Below, piece after piece: positions 21,147 through 30,515 of a DNA stretch of 64,000 nucleotides. Position 1 is the first letter of the stretch, and the number at the start of each line of letters is the position of its first letter. This DNA comes from Alloalcanivorax balearicus MACL04 (GTDB lineage Bacteria; Pseudomonadota; Gammaproteobacteria; Pseudomonadales; Alcanivoracaceae): NCBI RefSeq assembly GCF_025532145.1, contig NZ_ARXS01000002.1:62001-126000 (forward strand), read 5' to 3'. The notes beneath the pieces were generated by a model. The model was not told the DNA's origin. It saw nothing but the letters and a program-made list of their open reading frames with translations, and did no database searches. The position numbers were made by a program, and so were the translations under genes.

Positions 21147-22127
21147 ATGAAAACACGTATTACCGAGATGCTGGGCATCGAGTACCCCATCGTTCAAGGG
21201 GGTATGCAGAACGTTGGCTATGCGGAGCTGGCTTCCGCTGTTTCCAACGCGGGTGCTCTGGGGATTATCACTGGCCTGACTCAGCCGACCCCGGAAGATC
21301 TGGACAAGGAAATCCGCCGTTGCAAGGAGATGACCGACAAGCCGTTCGGCGTCAACCTGACCCTGCTGCCGACCATCAAGCCGGTTCCCTATGAGGAGTA
21401 CGTGCGGGTGATCATTGAGGCCGGCATCAAAGTGGTGGAAACCGCGGGCCGCAGCCCGGAGCCCTTCATGGCTCAGTTCAATGAGAATGGCGTCAGCGTG
21501 ATCCACAAGTGCACTTCCGTGCGGCATGCCCTGAAAGCGCAGAAACTCGGTTGCTCCGCGGTATCCGTGGACGGTTTCGAGTGCGCCGGCCACCCCGGTG
21601 AGGACGATGTGCCCAACCTGGTGCTGTTGCCGGCGGCCGCCAAGGTGCTGGATATCCCGATGATCGCCTCCGGTGGTATCGGTACCGGCACGCAGATGGC
21701 GGCTTGCCTGGCGCTGGGCGCGGAAGGCATCAACATGGGCACCCGCTTCATGGCCACCAAGGAAGCGCCGATCCACGAGAACATCAAGAAAGCCATCGTC
21801 GAAGCCAGTGAGCTGGATACCGCGCTGGTGTACCGTCCGCTGCGCAACACCGCCCGGGTTTACAAGAACAAGGTGGCGGAGAAGGTCAACGAGATCGAGC
21901 GTGAAGCCGGCAAGGACATGAAGTTCGAGCTGATCCGCGACATGGTCGCCGGTACCCGCGGCAAAGTGTCGCTGACCGAAGGTGACGTGGATTACGGTAT
22001 CTGGACCAGCGGCATTGTGCAGGGGTTGATCCACAGCATCCCCTCCTGCGATGAACTGGTGCAGGAGATCATGAGCGAATGCACCGAGACCATTCGCAAT
22101 CGCCTGAACAATCTGCTGGCAGGCTGA
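21147..22127 (+). CDS. Nitronate monooxygenase / 2-nitropropane dioxygenase-like FMN enzyme
   Basis: A 326-residue TIM-barrel flavoprotein. The start is PIVQGGMQNVGYAELASAVSNAGALG, the FMN/substrate loop typical of the family. Further features are AVSVDGFECAGHPGEDD, with the catalytic His in CAGHPG, and IASGGIGTGTQMAACLALGAEGINMGTRF, which binds the FMN phosphate. Family members oxidise nitronates or, in close relatives, reduce enoyl substrates; the exact substrate is not clear. ATG 21147 follows GGGAGAGA. A longer upstream frame lacks a ribosome site. Confidence 0.9.
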   Translation: MKTRITEMLGIEYPIVQGGMQNVGYAELASAVSNAGALGIITGLTQPTPEDLDKEIRRCKEMTDKPFGVNLTLLPTIKPVPYEEYVRVIIEAGIKVVETAGRSPEPFMAQFNENGVSVIHKCTSVRHALKAQKLGCSAVSVDGFECAGHPGEDDVPNLVLLPAAAKVLDIPMIASGGIGTGTQMAACLALGAEGINMGTRFMATKEAPIHENIKKAIVEASELDTALVYRPLRNTARVYKNKVAEKVNEIEREAGKDMKFELIRDMVAGTRGKVSLTEGDVDYGIWTSGIVQGLIHSIPSCDELVQEIMSECTETIRNRLNNLLAG

Positions 22128-22184
22128 TTGATCCCGTCTCCGGAAAGGTTCGTCGTTGTTGGAACCCGGAACGCGGAGATTCAC

Positions 22185-22303
22185 TCGAAGCGGGTCTGTA
22201 TGGAGGTCATCCGGGACCCTGTTTGACAGGGACGTCAACCCGGGAGCCTACAGGGATGTATTTACGGCGTTCCCGGAAGGCCTTCGTACAGACCCGCGCT
22301 TCG
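22185..22303. repeat. Structured intergenic repeat, family 2, copy 1
   Basis: Outer arms GCGGGTCTGTA (22190-22200) and TACAGACCCGC (22287-22297) are perfect complements. They enclose a core containing GGGAGCCTACAGGGATGTA and GGCGTTCCCG that recurs almost unchanged at 39709-39810. The element lies between the convergent nitronate monooxygenase and spoVR genes. Confidence 0.85.
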
Positions 22304-22343
22304 ATGGAGAGACTGTTTTCGTTATTCCGCGACGAACCGATAT

Positions 22344-23840
22344 TTATTGCCCACCCTGAATTGACTGACGCTCAACGACCGTGCCGTTGTCCACGCTGTC
22401 CAGGTGCACGTCGAATCCCCACAATCGATGCAGGTGCTTGAGCACTTCGCGACTGCTGTTTTCGTCCAGGGGGCGGTGATGCTGGCGGACGTGCTGTAAC
22501 ACCAGCGACCGGTCTCCGCGCACATTGGCCTCGTAAACCTGGATATTCGGTTCCTGGATGCTCAGGTTGTATTGCTCGGCCAGTTTGTTACGCACTTTTT
22601 GATAGCCGCGCTCATCGTGGATCGCGTTGATCTCGATGTATTCCTTCTCGGTATCATCCAACAGGCTGAACAGTTTGAATTCCCGGATCAGACGAGGGGA
22701 CAGGAACTGCTGGATAAAGCTCTCGTCCTTGAAGCTCTCCATGGCGAACTTGAGTGTGGCCAGCCAGTCGCTGCCGGCGATGTCGGGGAACCAGTAACGG
22801 TCCTCTTCCTCCGGATTCTCACAGATGCGCCGCAAGTCTCGGAACATGGCGAAGCCCAGCGCGTAGGGATTGATGCCGGAGTAGTACTGGGAGTCGAAAG
22901 GCGGTTGATAGACCACCTGGCTGTGGTTGTGCAGAAATTCCAGCATGAAGCCGTCGGTGACCTGTTTCTGATCATAGAGATCATTGAGCAGGGTGTAGTG
23001 CCAGAAAGTGGCCCAACCCTCATTCATGACCTTGGTTTGACGCTGCGGATAAAAGTACTGGGCCATCTTGCGCACGATGCGGATGACCTCCCGCTGCCAG
23101 GGTTCCAGCAGCGGTGCGTTCTTTTCAATGAAGTAGAGAATGTTTTCCTGGGGCTCCGGGGGGAAGCGCTCGTTCCTTTCGCGCCTTTGAGCCGCGGGCT
23201 GCAGATCAGGAAAAGTCCGCCACAGCTCGGAGACCTGCTGCTGCAAAGCGGCTTCCCGTTCGCGCAGTCGCCGCCGCTCCTCCTGGGCGGAAATCGGCGT
23301 CGGGCGTTTATAACGATCCACGCCGTAGTTCATCAAGGCATGGCAGGAATCCAGGATATCCTCCACCGCATTGACGCCATGGCGCTGCTCGCATTCGGCG
23401 ATGTATTTACGGGCGAACACCAGATAGTCGATGATCGCCGAAGCGTCGGTCCAGGACTTGAACAGGTAGTTGCCCTTGAAAAAGGAGTTGTGACCATAAC
23501 AGGCATGAGCGATCACCAGTGCCTGCATGGTGATGGTGTTCTCCTCCATCAAGTAAGCGATACAGGGGTTGGAGTTGATCACGATCTCGTAAGCGAGCCC
23601 CATTTGCCCGCGACGATAGCGGTTTTCCACCTCCACGAATTGTTTGCCGAAGGACCAGTGATGGTAGCCCACCGGCATGCCCACGGAAGAATAGGCGTCC
23701 ATCATTTGTTCCGAGGAAATGACCTCGATCTGGTTGGGGTAGGTGTCCAGAGCATACTTGCCGTGCGCCAGCTCGGAGATCGCCTCGTCATAGCGGGCAA
23801 GCAGATTGAAATCCCAGTCGGAGCCGGTGGACAACAGCAT
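22344..23840 (-). CDS. SpoVR family protein (YcgB-like)
   Basis: A 498-residue member of the SpoVR/YcgB family, whose biochemical role is unknown. In Bacillus the founding protein affects spore cortex; in non-spore-formers it is linked to stress adaptation. Conserved segments are GMPVGYHHWSFGKQFVEVE, YEIVINSNPCIAYLMEENT, AHACYGHNSFFKGNY and MNEGWATFWHY. It is translationally coupled to the upstream yeaH-like gene (TGATG overlap at 23838-23842) and ends the prkA-yeaH-spoVR cluster. Confidence 0.95.
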   Translation of the reverse strand: MLLSTGSDWDFNLLARYDEAISELAHGKYALDTYPNQIEVISSEQMMDAYSSVGMPVGYHHWSFGKQFVEVENRYRRGQMGLAYEIVINSNPCIAYLMEENTITMQALVIAHACYGHNSFFKGNYLFKSWTDASAIIDYLVFARKYIAECEQRHGVNAVEDILDSCHALMNYGVDRYKRPTPISAQEERRRLREREAALQQQVSELWRTFPDLQPAAQRRERNERFPPEPQENILYFIEKNAPLLEPWQREVIRIVRKMAQYFYPQRQTKVMNEGWATFWHYTLLNDLYDQKQVTDGFMLEFLHNHSQVVYQPPFDSQYYSGINPYALGFAMFRDLRRICENPEEEDRYWFPDIAGSDWLATLKFAMESFKDESFIQQFLSPRLIREFKLFSLLDDTEKEYIEINAIHDERGYQKVRNKLAEQYNLSIQEPNIQVYEANVRGDRSLVLQHVRQHHRPLDENSSREVLKHLHRLWGFDVHLDSVDNGTVVERQSIQGGQ

Positions 23841-25123
23841 CAGGCGGCCTCCATGCGTTTATGGAAAAGCTGGCGGAAAACCGGGTAAATATCCGCCGGG
23901 TCGTCGATCTGCGCCATGGAGAAGACATCCGGATGTCGGTCCATGATGCCCTCGTACTGGTCCCAGAGTGCCTGGTGAGCACGGGGCATGACTTCCACGT
24001 AGGAAAAGTGCTGCATGCGTGGCAGTAATTCCTTCTCCAGCAATTCGGCGCAGCCGGGGGAGTCGTCGTTCCAGTTATCGCCGTCCGAGGCCTGGGCCCC
24101 GTAGATGTTCCATTCCTCCACCGGGTAACGTTCCTTGATGATATCCCGGGTCAGTTTCAAGGCGCTGGAGACGATGGTGCCGCCGGTTTCCCGGGAGTAG
24201 AAGAATTCCTCTTCATCCACCTCCTTGGCGCTGGTGTGGTGGCGTATGAATACCACCTCCGTATGCTGGTAGTTCCTTTGCAAAAACAGGTACAGCAGCA
24301 GGAAGAAACGTTTTGCCAGGTCCTTCATGTCCTGATTCATGGAACCGGAAACATCCATGATGCAGAACATCACCGCCCGGCTCACTGGCACGGGGACCTT
24401 GATATGGTGGTTGTAGCGCAAATCCACGGTATCGATGAAAGGAATTCGGTCGATACGACGGCGCAGGCGCTCGATGTGCTCGTCCAGTTCCGCCAGACGG
24501 GCCTGGCGCTGAGGGGATTGGTCCTGTTGCAGTAAGGCGTCCCGTTCCTCCTCCAATTCGCGCAGTTTACGTCGGCTGGCCGCGGTCAGTGCGCGGCGGC
24601 GCATGGACGCCTGGCGCATGGAACGGACGATGTTGATTTTGGCGGGTATGCCGTGACTGACGATACCACCGTGGCGGATCTGGAAGGTGCGGGTTCCTTC
24701 CAGGTGGCGCTTGACCAGATTGGGTAACGCCAGGTCCTCGAACAGGAAGTTCAGGAACTCCTGTGGATCGATTTCAAAGGCGAAATCATCCTCGCCCTCG
24801 CCGCTGTCGCTGGCCTGTCCCGAGCCGCCCCCCTGGCCGCCACCGCCGCTGGGACGCTTGATTCGATCCCCTTGGTGGAATTCCTTGTTGCCCGGGTGCA
24901 CGATATTGCGCTGCCCGCCAGGGCCATGATGAAAGTTGGGCTCGGAAATGTCCTTGCGAGGGATGATGATGCGTTCCCCTTGCTCCATCTCCTTGATCGA
25001 GCGCTTCCCTACCGCATCATTGACCGCTTCACGAATATGTCGCCGGTAGCGCTGCAGGAACCGTTGCCGATTGACTGCGCTCTTATGCTTGCCGTTAAGA
25101 CGCCGGTCGATGATATAGCTCAT
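23840..25123 (-). CDS. YeaH/YhbH family protein (DUF444, VWA-like)
   Basis: A 427-residue DUF444 protein. The N-terminal basic segment ([22 protein letters not shown]) is followed by a Gly-rich linker. The C-terminal von Willebrand-type fold has the metal-site-like DVSGSM ([14 protein letters not shown]) and a Thr in [15 protein letters not shown] 25123 was chosen because GGAGAG lies just upstream. It is the conserved partner of PrkA and SpoVR in proteobacteria, where the cluster is induced by starvation and stress. Confidence 0.94.
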   Translation of the reverse strand: MSYIIDRRLNGKHKSAVNRQRFLQRYRRHIREAVNDAVGKRSIKEMEQGERIIIPRKDISEPNFHHGPGGQRNIVHPGNKEFHQGDRIKRPSGGGGQGGGSGQASDSGEGEDDFAFEIDPQEFLNFLFEDLALPNLVKRHLEGTRTFQIRHGGIVSHGIPAKINIVRSMRQASMRRRALTAASRRKLRELEEERDALLQQDQSPQRQARLAELDEHIERLRRRIDRIPFIDTVDLRYNHHIKVPVPVSRAVMFCIMDVSGSMNQDMKDLAKRFFLLLYLFLQRNYQHTEVVFIRHHTSAKEVDEEEFFYSRETGGTIVSSALKLTRDIIKERYPVEEWNIYGAQASDGDNWNDDSPGCAELLEKELLPRMQHFSYVEVMPRAHQALWDQYEGIMDRHPDVFSMAQIDDPADIYPVFRQLFHKRMEAA

Positions 25124-25252
25124 TAGGCTCTCCACACTCGGCCACTGTGGCAATGGTTTTGCAATGGCGTTTATGCGCGGGCACGGCTTCTGAACTGACT
25201 TGGCGTCGTGCCGCGCGCTGTCAACTGTCCACTATCAACTGTCCACTGCCTT

Positions 25253-27175
25253 TCATTGCGCCTTGCGGACCCGCAGGTACCATTCGGACAGCAGCCGAAC
25301 CTGTTTCTCGGTGTAGCCGCGATCCATCATGCGCTTGACGAAGTTGTTGTGTTTGCGGCGATCCTCTTCGCTGCCTTTCGGGTTGAAGGAAATGACCGGC
25401 AACAGCTCCTCGGTGTTGGAGAACATTTTCTTCTCGATGACATCACGGAGCTTCTGATAGCTGAGCCAGCTCGGATTGCGGCCGCTGTTGTTGGCCCGCG
25501 CCCGCAGCACGAAGTTGACCACTTCGTTGCGGAAGTCCTTCGGGTTGGAAATGCCCGCCGGCTTCTCGATTTTTTCCAGTTCCTCATTGAGCGACTGGCG
25601 ATCGAATATTTCGCCGGTATCCGGATCACGGAATTCCTGATCCTGAATCCAGAAGTCGGCGTAAGTGACATAGCGGTCGAAAATGTTTTGCCCGTACTCG
25701 GAGTAGGATTCCAGGTACGCGGTCTGGATTTCCTTGCCGATGAATTCCACGTAACGCGGAACCAGGTACTCCTTGATGAAGCGGTGGAATTGCTCCTGGC
25801 GTTCCTGAGGGAACTGCTCCTGCTCGATGCGCTGTTCGAGAACGTGGATCAGGTGCACCGGGTTGGCCGCTATCTCGGAATGATCGAAGTTGAACACCTT
25901 GGAGAGGATCTTGAAGGCGAAACGGGTGGACAGGCCGTCCATGCCTTCGTCGACGCCGGCCATATCCCGGTATTCCTGAATCGACTTGGCTCTCGGGTCC
26001 ACGTCCTTCAGGTTCTCGCCGTCGTAAACGCGCACTTTGGAGTAAATGCTGGAATTTTCCGGTTCGCTGATCCGAGTTAACACCGAGAATTGAGCCAGCA
26101 TGTGCAGCGTGTCCGGGGCGCACTGAGCGTCACGCAGACTGGAGTTGCGCAGCAGCTTCTCGTAAATCATCTGTTCTTCGGTGACGCGCAGGCAGTAAGG
26201 CACCTTGACGATGTAGACGCGGTCGATGAACGCCTCGTTGTTCTTGTTGTTCTTGAAGGTGTGCCACTCGGCTTCGTTGGAGTGGGCCAGCACGATGCCG
26301 TCGAAGGGAATCGCGCCCATGTGCTCGGTGCCGTTGTAGTTGCCTTCCTGGGTGGCGGTGAGTAGCGGGTGCAGCACCTTGATCGGCGCCTTGAACATCT
26401 CGACGAATTCCATCAGGCCCTGATTGGCCCGGCACAGGCCGCCGGAGAAGGCGTAGGAGTCCGGGTCGTCCTGGGAGAAATCCTCCAGTTTGCGGATGTC
26501 CACCTTGCCCACCAGAGCGGAGATGTCCTGATTGTTTTCGTCGCCGGGTTCGGTTTTCGATATGGCGATCTGATCCAGTATGGAGGGGTAGCATTTCACC
26601 ACCCGGAACTGGCTGATATCGCCGCCGTATTCGTGCAAACGCTTGACCGCCCAGGGCGACATGATGGTGCGCACGTAACGGCGCGGAATGCCGTATTCCT
26701 CTTCCAGAATGGGGCCGTCCTCGTCGGCGTCGAAGACGGACAGAGGGGACTCATTCACCGGCGACCCCTTGATGGCGTAGAACGGCACCTTTTGCATCAA
26801 GGCCTTGAGTTTCTCCGCCAGAGAGGATTTACCGCCGCCAACCGGGCCGAGCAGGTAGAGAATCTGTTTCTTTTCTTCCAGCCCCTGGGCCGCGTGGCGG
26901 AAGTAGCTGACGATATTCTCGATGACCTCTTCGAGGCCGTAGAATTCGTCGAAGGCGGGATAGCGACGGATGATTTTGTTGGAAAAGATCCGGGAAAGCC
27001 GTGGATCCTTGGAGGTGTCCACCAGTTCAGGCTCACCGATCGCCATGAGCATGCGCTCGGGAGCGCTGGCGTAGGCGCTGGGGTCGCTCTTGCAGAGCGC
27101 CAGATACTCCTCCAGGGACAACTCCTCCTGCTGAGTGGCGTCAAACCGGGCCTGATAATGGCTGATAATGCTCAT
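25253..27175 (-). CDS. prkA: PrkA family serine protein kinase (YeaG-like)
   Basis: A 640-residue protein joining an AAA-type N-terminal domain (Walker A GPVGGGKSS at about 110-118) to a C-terminal PrkA kinase domain. In E. coli the homologue YeaG acts in nitrogen starvation and stress. Length and conserved blocks (IRRYPAFDEFYGLEEVIENIVSYFRHAA split over 50-95, AHSNEAEW, DRVYIVKVPYCLRVTEEQ) match the family throughout. It is first in the cluster; a half copy of repeat family 3 (about 25215-25250) lies between it and the yeaH-like gene. Confidence 0.96.
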   Translation of the reverse strand: MSIISHYQARFDATQQEELSLEEYLALCKSDPSAYASAPERMLMAIGEPELVDTSKDPRLSRIFSNKIIRRYPAFDEFYGLEEVIENIVSYFRHAAQGLEEKKQILYLLGPVGGGKSSLAEKLKALMQKVPFYAIKGSPVNESPLSVFDADEDGPILEEEYGIPRRYVRTIMSPWAVKRLHEYGGDISQFRVVKCYPSILDQIAISKTEPGDENNQDISALVGKVDIRKLEDFSQDDPDSYAFSGGLCRANQGLMEFVEMFKAPIKVLHPLLTATQEGNYNGTEHMGAIPFDGIVLAHSNEAEWHTFKNNKNNEAFIDRVYIVKVPYCLRVTEEQMIYEKLLRNSSLRDAQCAPDTLHMLAQFSVLTRISEPENSSIYSKVRVYDGENLKDVDPRAKSIQEYRDMAGVDEGMDGLSTRFAFKILSKVFNFDHSEIAANPVHLIHVLEQRIEQEQFPQERQEQFHRFIKEYLVPRYVEFIGKEIQTAYLESYSEYGQNIFDRYVTYADFWIQDQEFRDPDTGEIFDRQSLNEELEKIEKPAGISNPKDFRNEVVNFVLRARANNSGRNPSWLSYQKLRDVIEKKMFSNTEELLPVISFNPKGSEEDRRKHNNFVKRMMDRGYTEKQVRLLSEWYLRVRKAQ

Positions 27176-27385
27176 TCCTCACTCCCTCCTGGCGGCGCTT
27201 GAATGTCAAGCCGTCACTTTCTACATGAAAATAAACCCTTAACGAAATGGATGAGGCGCAAAGATCAGGAAATCCCGTCACGGGATGTCGGTGACCGGCC
27301 TTGTCTTTAGCATGGCGCCAAAACAAAGTCTGAGTCAAAGCCAAGCCGAAAAAAAATATTGTTTTTTTTGCAGCGATGGAATGAA

Positions 27386-27414
27386 CCGGCGGAGCCGAAT
27401 TCGGTCACCGCCGG
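27386..27414. other. Hairpin after apaH, next to an A8/T8 tract
   Basis: CCGGCGG (27386-27392) and CCGCCGG (27408-27414) form a 7-base-pair stem after the apaH stop. About 20 bases further on the minus strand lie A8 and T8 tracts (27349-27369) that can pair with each other. Together they could end the apaH transcript before prkA, but the T-run does not directly follow the GC stem. Confidence 0.35.
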
Positions 27415-27444
27415 AACGTCATGAAAAGAGGGGAGGAGGGAGGA

Positions 27445-28257
27445 TCAACGGCACTGGCAGGCGATGCGCTGGCCGTCGTCCAGGCGCAGTGCGGTGAGCT
27501 GGCCACCCCATACGCAGCCGGTGTCCAGGGGTTCCACGTCACTGGCGCTGGCACGGCCTTCCAGGGCCGCCCAGTGGCCGAACAGGATGCGACGGCCCAG
27601 GTCGCGCCGGCGAGGATGTTCAAACCAGGGCATATAGCCCTCGGGGGGCTGATCCGCCTCACCTTTACTGCCCAGATCCAGTTCACCGGCATCGTTGACG
27701 AAGCGCATGCGGGTGAAATGGTTGGTGATCACTCGCCACCGCTCCGGACCTTGCAGGTCATCATGCCATCCCGCCGGCTCGTTGCCGTACATGTGCGCGA
27801 AAAAGGTGCTCGCCCGGTCGCCATCGGCGAGCACGGCGGTGATTTCTCCGGCCCGTTCACGGGCTTGTTCCAGACTCCACAGCGGGGGCATGCCGGCGTG
27901 GGCCATCACCGCGTTGAATTCGGGCAGGTCGATCAGCAGCGGTTGGCGCTGCAGCCAGCCCAGCAGGGTGTCCCGGTCTTCCGCTTCGAGGATCGCCGCC
28001 AGGGTATCCTTGCTTCTGGCGTGCGTCTGGCCGTGGGCCACCGCCAGCAGGTGCAGATCATGATTGCCCAGTACGGTGAGGACATTGTCCCGCAAGTCAT
28101 GGATTCGGCGCAGGGTGCCGAGCGAGTCCGGGCCGCGATTGACCAGGTCCCCGGCCAGGACCAGTTGATCGCGGTCCGCCTTGAAGCGAATCCGCTCCAG
28201 CAGGGCCTCGAAGGGGCCCAGACAGCCCTGGATGTCGCCGATGGCGTAGGTGCTCAT
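27445..28257 (-). CDS. apaH: Diadenosine tetraphosphatase ApaH
   Basis: A 270-residue metallophosphatase that splits Ap4A into two ADP. The calcineurin-type metal motifs are visible: GDIQGC (7-12), GDLVNRGPDS, LGNHDLHLLA and the late AHAG and GHWA. It is the last gene of the lptD-surA-pdxA-ksgA-apaG-apaH operon, in the conserved order. Confidence 0.98.
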   Translation of the reverse strand: MSTYAIGDIQGCLGPFEALLERIRFKADRDQLVLAGDLVNRGPDSLGTLRRIHDLRDNVLTVLGNHDLHLLAVAHGQTHARSKDTLAAILEAEDRDTLLGWLQRQPLLIDLPEFNAVMAHAGMPPLWSLEQARERAGEITAVLADGDRASTFFAHMYGNEPAGWHDDLQGPERWRVITNHFTRMRFVNDAGELDLGSKGEADQPPEGYMPWFEHPRRRDLGRRILFGHWAALEGRASASDVEPLDTGCVWGGQLTALRLDDGQRIACQCR

Positions 28258-28329
28258 GGGAAAATTCCGTCAGGCTCGCTATGGGTGGTTATTCGGAGTC
28301 GGTCAGGGTGCCGCTTCCGCCGCGAGGGT

Positions 28330-28719
28330 TCAATGCAAGGCTCGATCGGCGGCCAGGGTGAAAGCCGGGATCGGAGCATTGAAGCAGGTGCCGTCCTCGG
28401 ACAGCATCTGATAGTTGCCGCGCATGCTGCCGACGGCGGTTTCCAGGATGGCGCCACTGGAATACTGGAACTCCTGGCCTGGCGCCAGCTCCGGCTGCTG
28501 GCCGAGAACGCCTTCGCCGTGGACTTCCTGTACGCGCTGGTCGCCGTCGGTGATGATCCAGTGCCGGGTCAGCAGGCGCGCGCCCTGGCTGCCGCGGTTG
28601 ATGATGCGGATGTGGTAGGCGAACGCCCAGCGCTTCTGGTCGGCGTCGCTTTGCTCCGGCAGGTACTCGCTTTCCGCGAACACCTCGATGCGGTAGGCAT
28701 CGTTGTCACTGTTGCTCAT
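28330..28719 (-). CDS. apaG: ApaG (CorD) protein
   Basis: A 129-residue single-domain protein with an immunoglobulin-like fold. The family signature RWAFAYHIRIINRG, LLTRHWIITDG, VHGEGVLGQQPELAPG and FQYSSGA is complete. Its biochemical role is unsettled; it is linked to Ap4A metabolism by its constant place next to apaH, into which it reads. Confidence 0.97.
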   Translation of the reverse strand: MSNSDNDAYRIEVFAESEYLPEQSDADQKRWAFAYHIRIINRGSQGARLLTRHWIITDGDQRVQEVHGEGVLGQQPELAPGQEFQYSSGAILETAVGSMRGNYQMLSEDGTCFNAPIPAFTLAADRALH

Positions 28720-28767
28720 GATTCCCTCTTGCGGGGTCGGAAACCCGGTGGGCGGCGTCCCCCGCCG

Positions 28768-29541
28768 TTAGCCGGTGGCGTTGGCCAGCGCGACGTAATC
28801 CGCCACCGAAAGATGATCGGGACGCAGGCCGGGGTCGATGCCCAGGGCATCGAAAATATCCGGTTCCACCAGCGTCTTCAGCGCATTGCGCACCGCCTTG
28901 CGGCGTTGGGTGAAGGCCTGGTTGACCAGCTTGCCAAGATAGACCGGATCCCGGGCCGGCCAGGGCGCGGTGGCGTGCGGGGTCAGTCTGACTACGGCGG
29001 AGTCCACCTTGGGTGGCGGCTGGAACGCGCCCGGGGGCACGAAGAACAGATAATCCGCCTGACAGTGGTATTGCACCATCACCGACAGCCGACCGTAATC
29101 GCTCGTGCCCGGTGCCGCGGTGAGCCGGTCCACCACCTCCTTTTGCAACATGAATGTCATGTCGCTGATCACTTCCGCCTGCTCCAGCAGGTGGAAGATC
29201 AAGGGAGTTGAAATATTGTACGGCAAATTGCCCACCACCCGCAGCTTGAGGTCGCCGGCCAGGGGGCGAAAGTCGAAACGCAGGGCGTCCGCCTGATGGA
29301 CGGTCAGACGTTCTTCAGGTACCGCCTCGCGCAGTAAATGGATCAGGTCTCGGTCCAGTTCCACCACGTCCAGATGAGCCACCTGCTCCAGTAGTGGATA
29401 GGTGAGCGCGCCGCGTCCGGGGCCGATTTCCACCAGCTTCTGGCCGGCCATGGGGGCCACCGTGCGGACCAGACGATCGATGATGCCCGGGTCATGCAGA
29501 AAGTGCTGCCCGAAGCGTTTGCGGGCGCGGTGTTCGGTCAT
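28768..29541 (-). CDS. rsmA: 16S rRNA dimethyladenosine methyltransferase RsmA (KsgA)
   Basis: A 257-residue SAM-dependent enzyme that dimethylates two adenines near the 3' end of 16S rRNA during small-subunit assembly. Visible are RKRFGQHFLHD at the N-terminus, the SAM motif EIGPGRGALT, and the catalytic NLPYNIS. The start overlaps the pdxA stop (ATGA). Confidence 0.98.
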   Translation of the reverse strand: MTEHRARKRFGQHFLHDPGIIDRLVRTVAPMAGQKLVEIGPGRGALTYPLLEQVAHLDVVELDRDLIHLLREAVPEERLTVHQADALRFDFRPLAGDLKLRVVGNLPYNISTPLIFHLLEQAEVISDMTFMLQKEVVDRLTAAPGTSDYGRLSVMVQYHCQADYLFFVPPGAFQPPPKVDSAVVRLTPHATAPWPARDPVYLGKLVNQAFTQRRKAVRNALKTLVEPDIFDALGIDPGLRPDHLSVADYVALANATG

Positions 29542-30515
29542 GAGGAACGTTTCTCCACCAGTTCCAGAGCCAGGTCGATGGCGGCGTGCAAGCTGCCGGC
29601 CCGGATATGTCCGCTGCCGGCCAGATCGAAGGCGGTGCCGTGGTCCACTGAAGTGCGGATGAACGGCAGCCCCAGGGTGATATTCACGGCTTCGCCGAAG
29701 CCGGCGTACTTGAGCACCGGCAGACCTTGATCATGGTACATGGCCAGCACCGCGTCGTGTTGCGCCAGCAGCGCCGGCTGGAAGGCGGTGTCGGCGGGCA
29801 CCGGCCCGGTGAGCCGCAACCCTTGCCCTCGCAGCTTCTCCAGCGCCGGCTCGATGATCTCAAGCTCTTCCCGCCCCAGATGGCCGCCTTCGCCGGCGTG
29901 GGGGTTCAGCCCCAGCACCAGAATACGAGGAGAGTCGATGGCGAACTTGTCGCGCAAATCCTGGCACAGGATCTGCAAGGTGGTTTCCAGGCCGGGCCCG
30001 GTGATCGCCGCCGCCACCCGGGACAGAGGCAAATGAGTGGTGGCGAGGGCCACGCGCAGGGTCTTGGCGGCCAGCATCATCACCACCTGATCCACGCCGG
30101 CCTGCTCGGCGAAGAATTCGGTGTGCCCGGTAAACGCCGGATCCGCGCCTTCACGGATGATATTCTTGGCCACCGGTGCCGTAACCAGGGCGGCGAAATG
30201 GCCGTCCAGACAACCCCGGGCAGCCCGGCCGAGCATCGTCAGGGTGCCTTTGGCGGTGGCCGGGTCCGGCTGCCCGGCGGTGACCGGGGCGCCAGCGGGG
30301 CAGTGCCAAAGGGCCGGGCCGGTGGGTGGAGCGTCGCCAGGCTGCCATTGCGGCCAGGTCGCCCGGACGCCCAACTGCCGGGCGCGATCATGCAACACTT
30401 GCCGATCCGCCAGCACGACAAGGGCGGTGTCGGGATAGCGGCCGGGCAGATCCAGCATCAGATCCGGGCCGATGCCCGCCGGGTCGCCGCTGGTGATGAC
30501 AATCGGCGCGGTCAT
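29538..30515 (-). CDS. pdxA: 4-hydroxythreonine-4-phosphate dehydrogenase PdxA
   Basis: A 325-residue enzyme of the DXP-dependent pyridoxal-phosphate pathway that oxidises and decarboxylates 4-phosphohydroxy-threonine. Features are the ITSGDPAGIGPDL start, TGHTEFFAEQAG, LGLNPHAGEGGHLG with metal-binding His, and YHDQGLPVLK. It overlaps surA upstream and rsmA downstream by four bases each. Confidence 0.97.
   Translation of the reverse strand: MTAPIVITSGDPAGIGPDLMLDLPGRYPDTALVVLADRQVLHDRARQLGVRATWPQWQPGDAPPTGPALWHCPAGAPVTAGQPDPATAKGTLTMLGRAARGCLDGHFAALVTAPVAKNIIREGADPAFTGHTEFFAEQAGVDQVVMMLAAKTLRVALATTHLPLSRVAAAITGPGLETTLQILCQDLRDKFAIDSPRILVLGLNPHAGEGGHLGREELEIIEPALEKLRGQGLRLTGPVPADTAFQPALLAQHDAVLAMYHDQGLPVLKYAGFGEAVNITLGLPFIRTSVDHGTAFDLAGSGHIRAGSLHAAIDLALELVEKRSS

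Noticed and set aside
22185-22303. CRISPR-like array in the repeat-containing gaps
   Set aside because: The repeats are dispersed inverted elements, not regularly spaced direct repeats, and no cas gene is in the window.
27176-27440. Sigma-54 promoter upstream of prkA, as known for yeaG in enterobacteria
   Set aside because: No GG-N10-GC pair in a TGGCAC/TTGC context was found in the minus-strand gap.
27421-29211. 596-codon plus-strand frame opposite apaH, apaG and rsmA
   Set aside because: It spans three real genes on the other strand and shows no recognisable domain.
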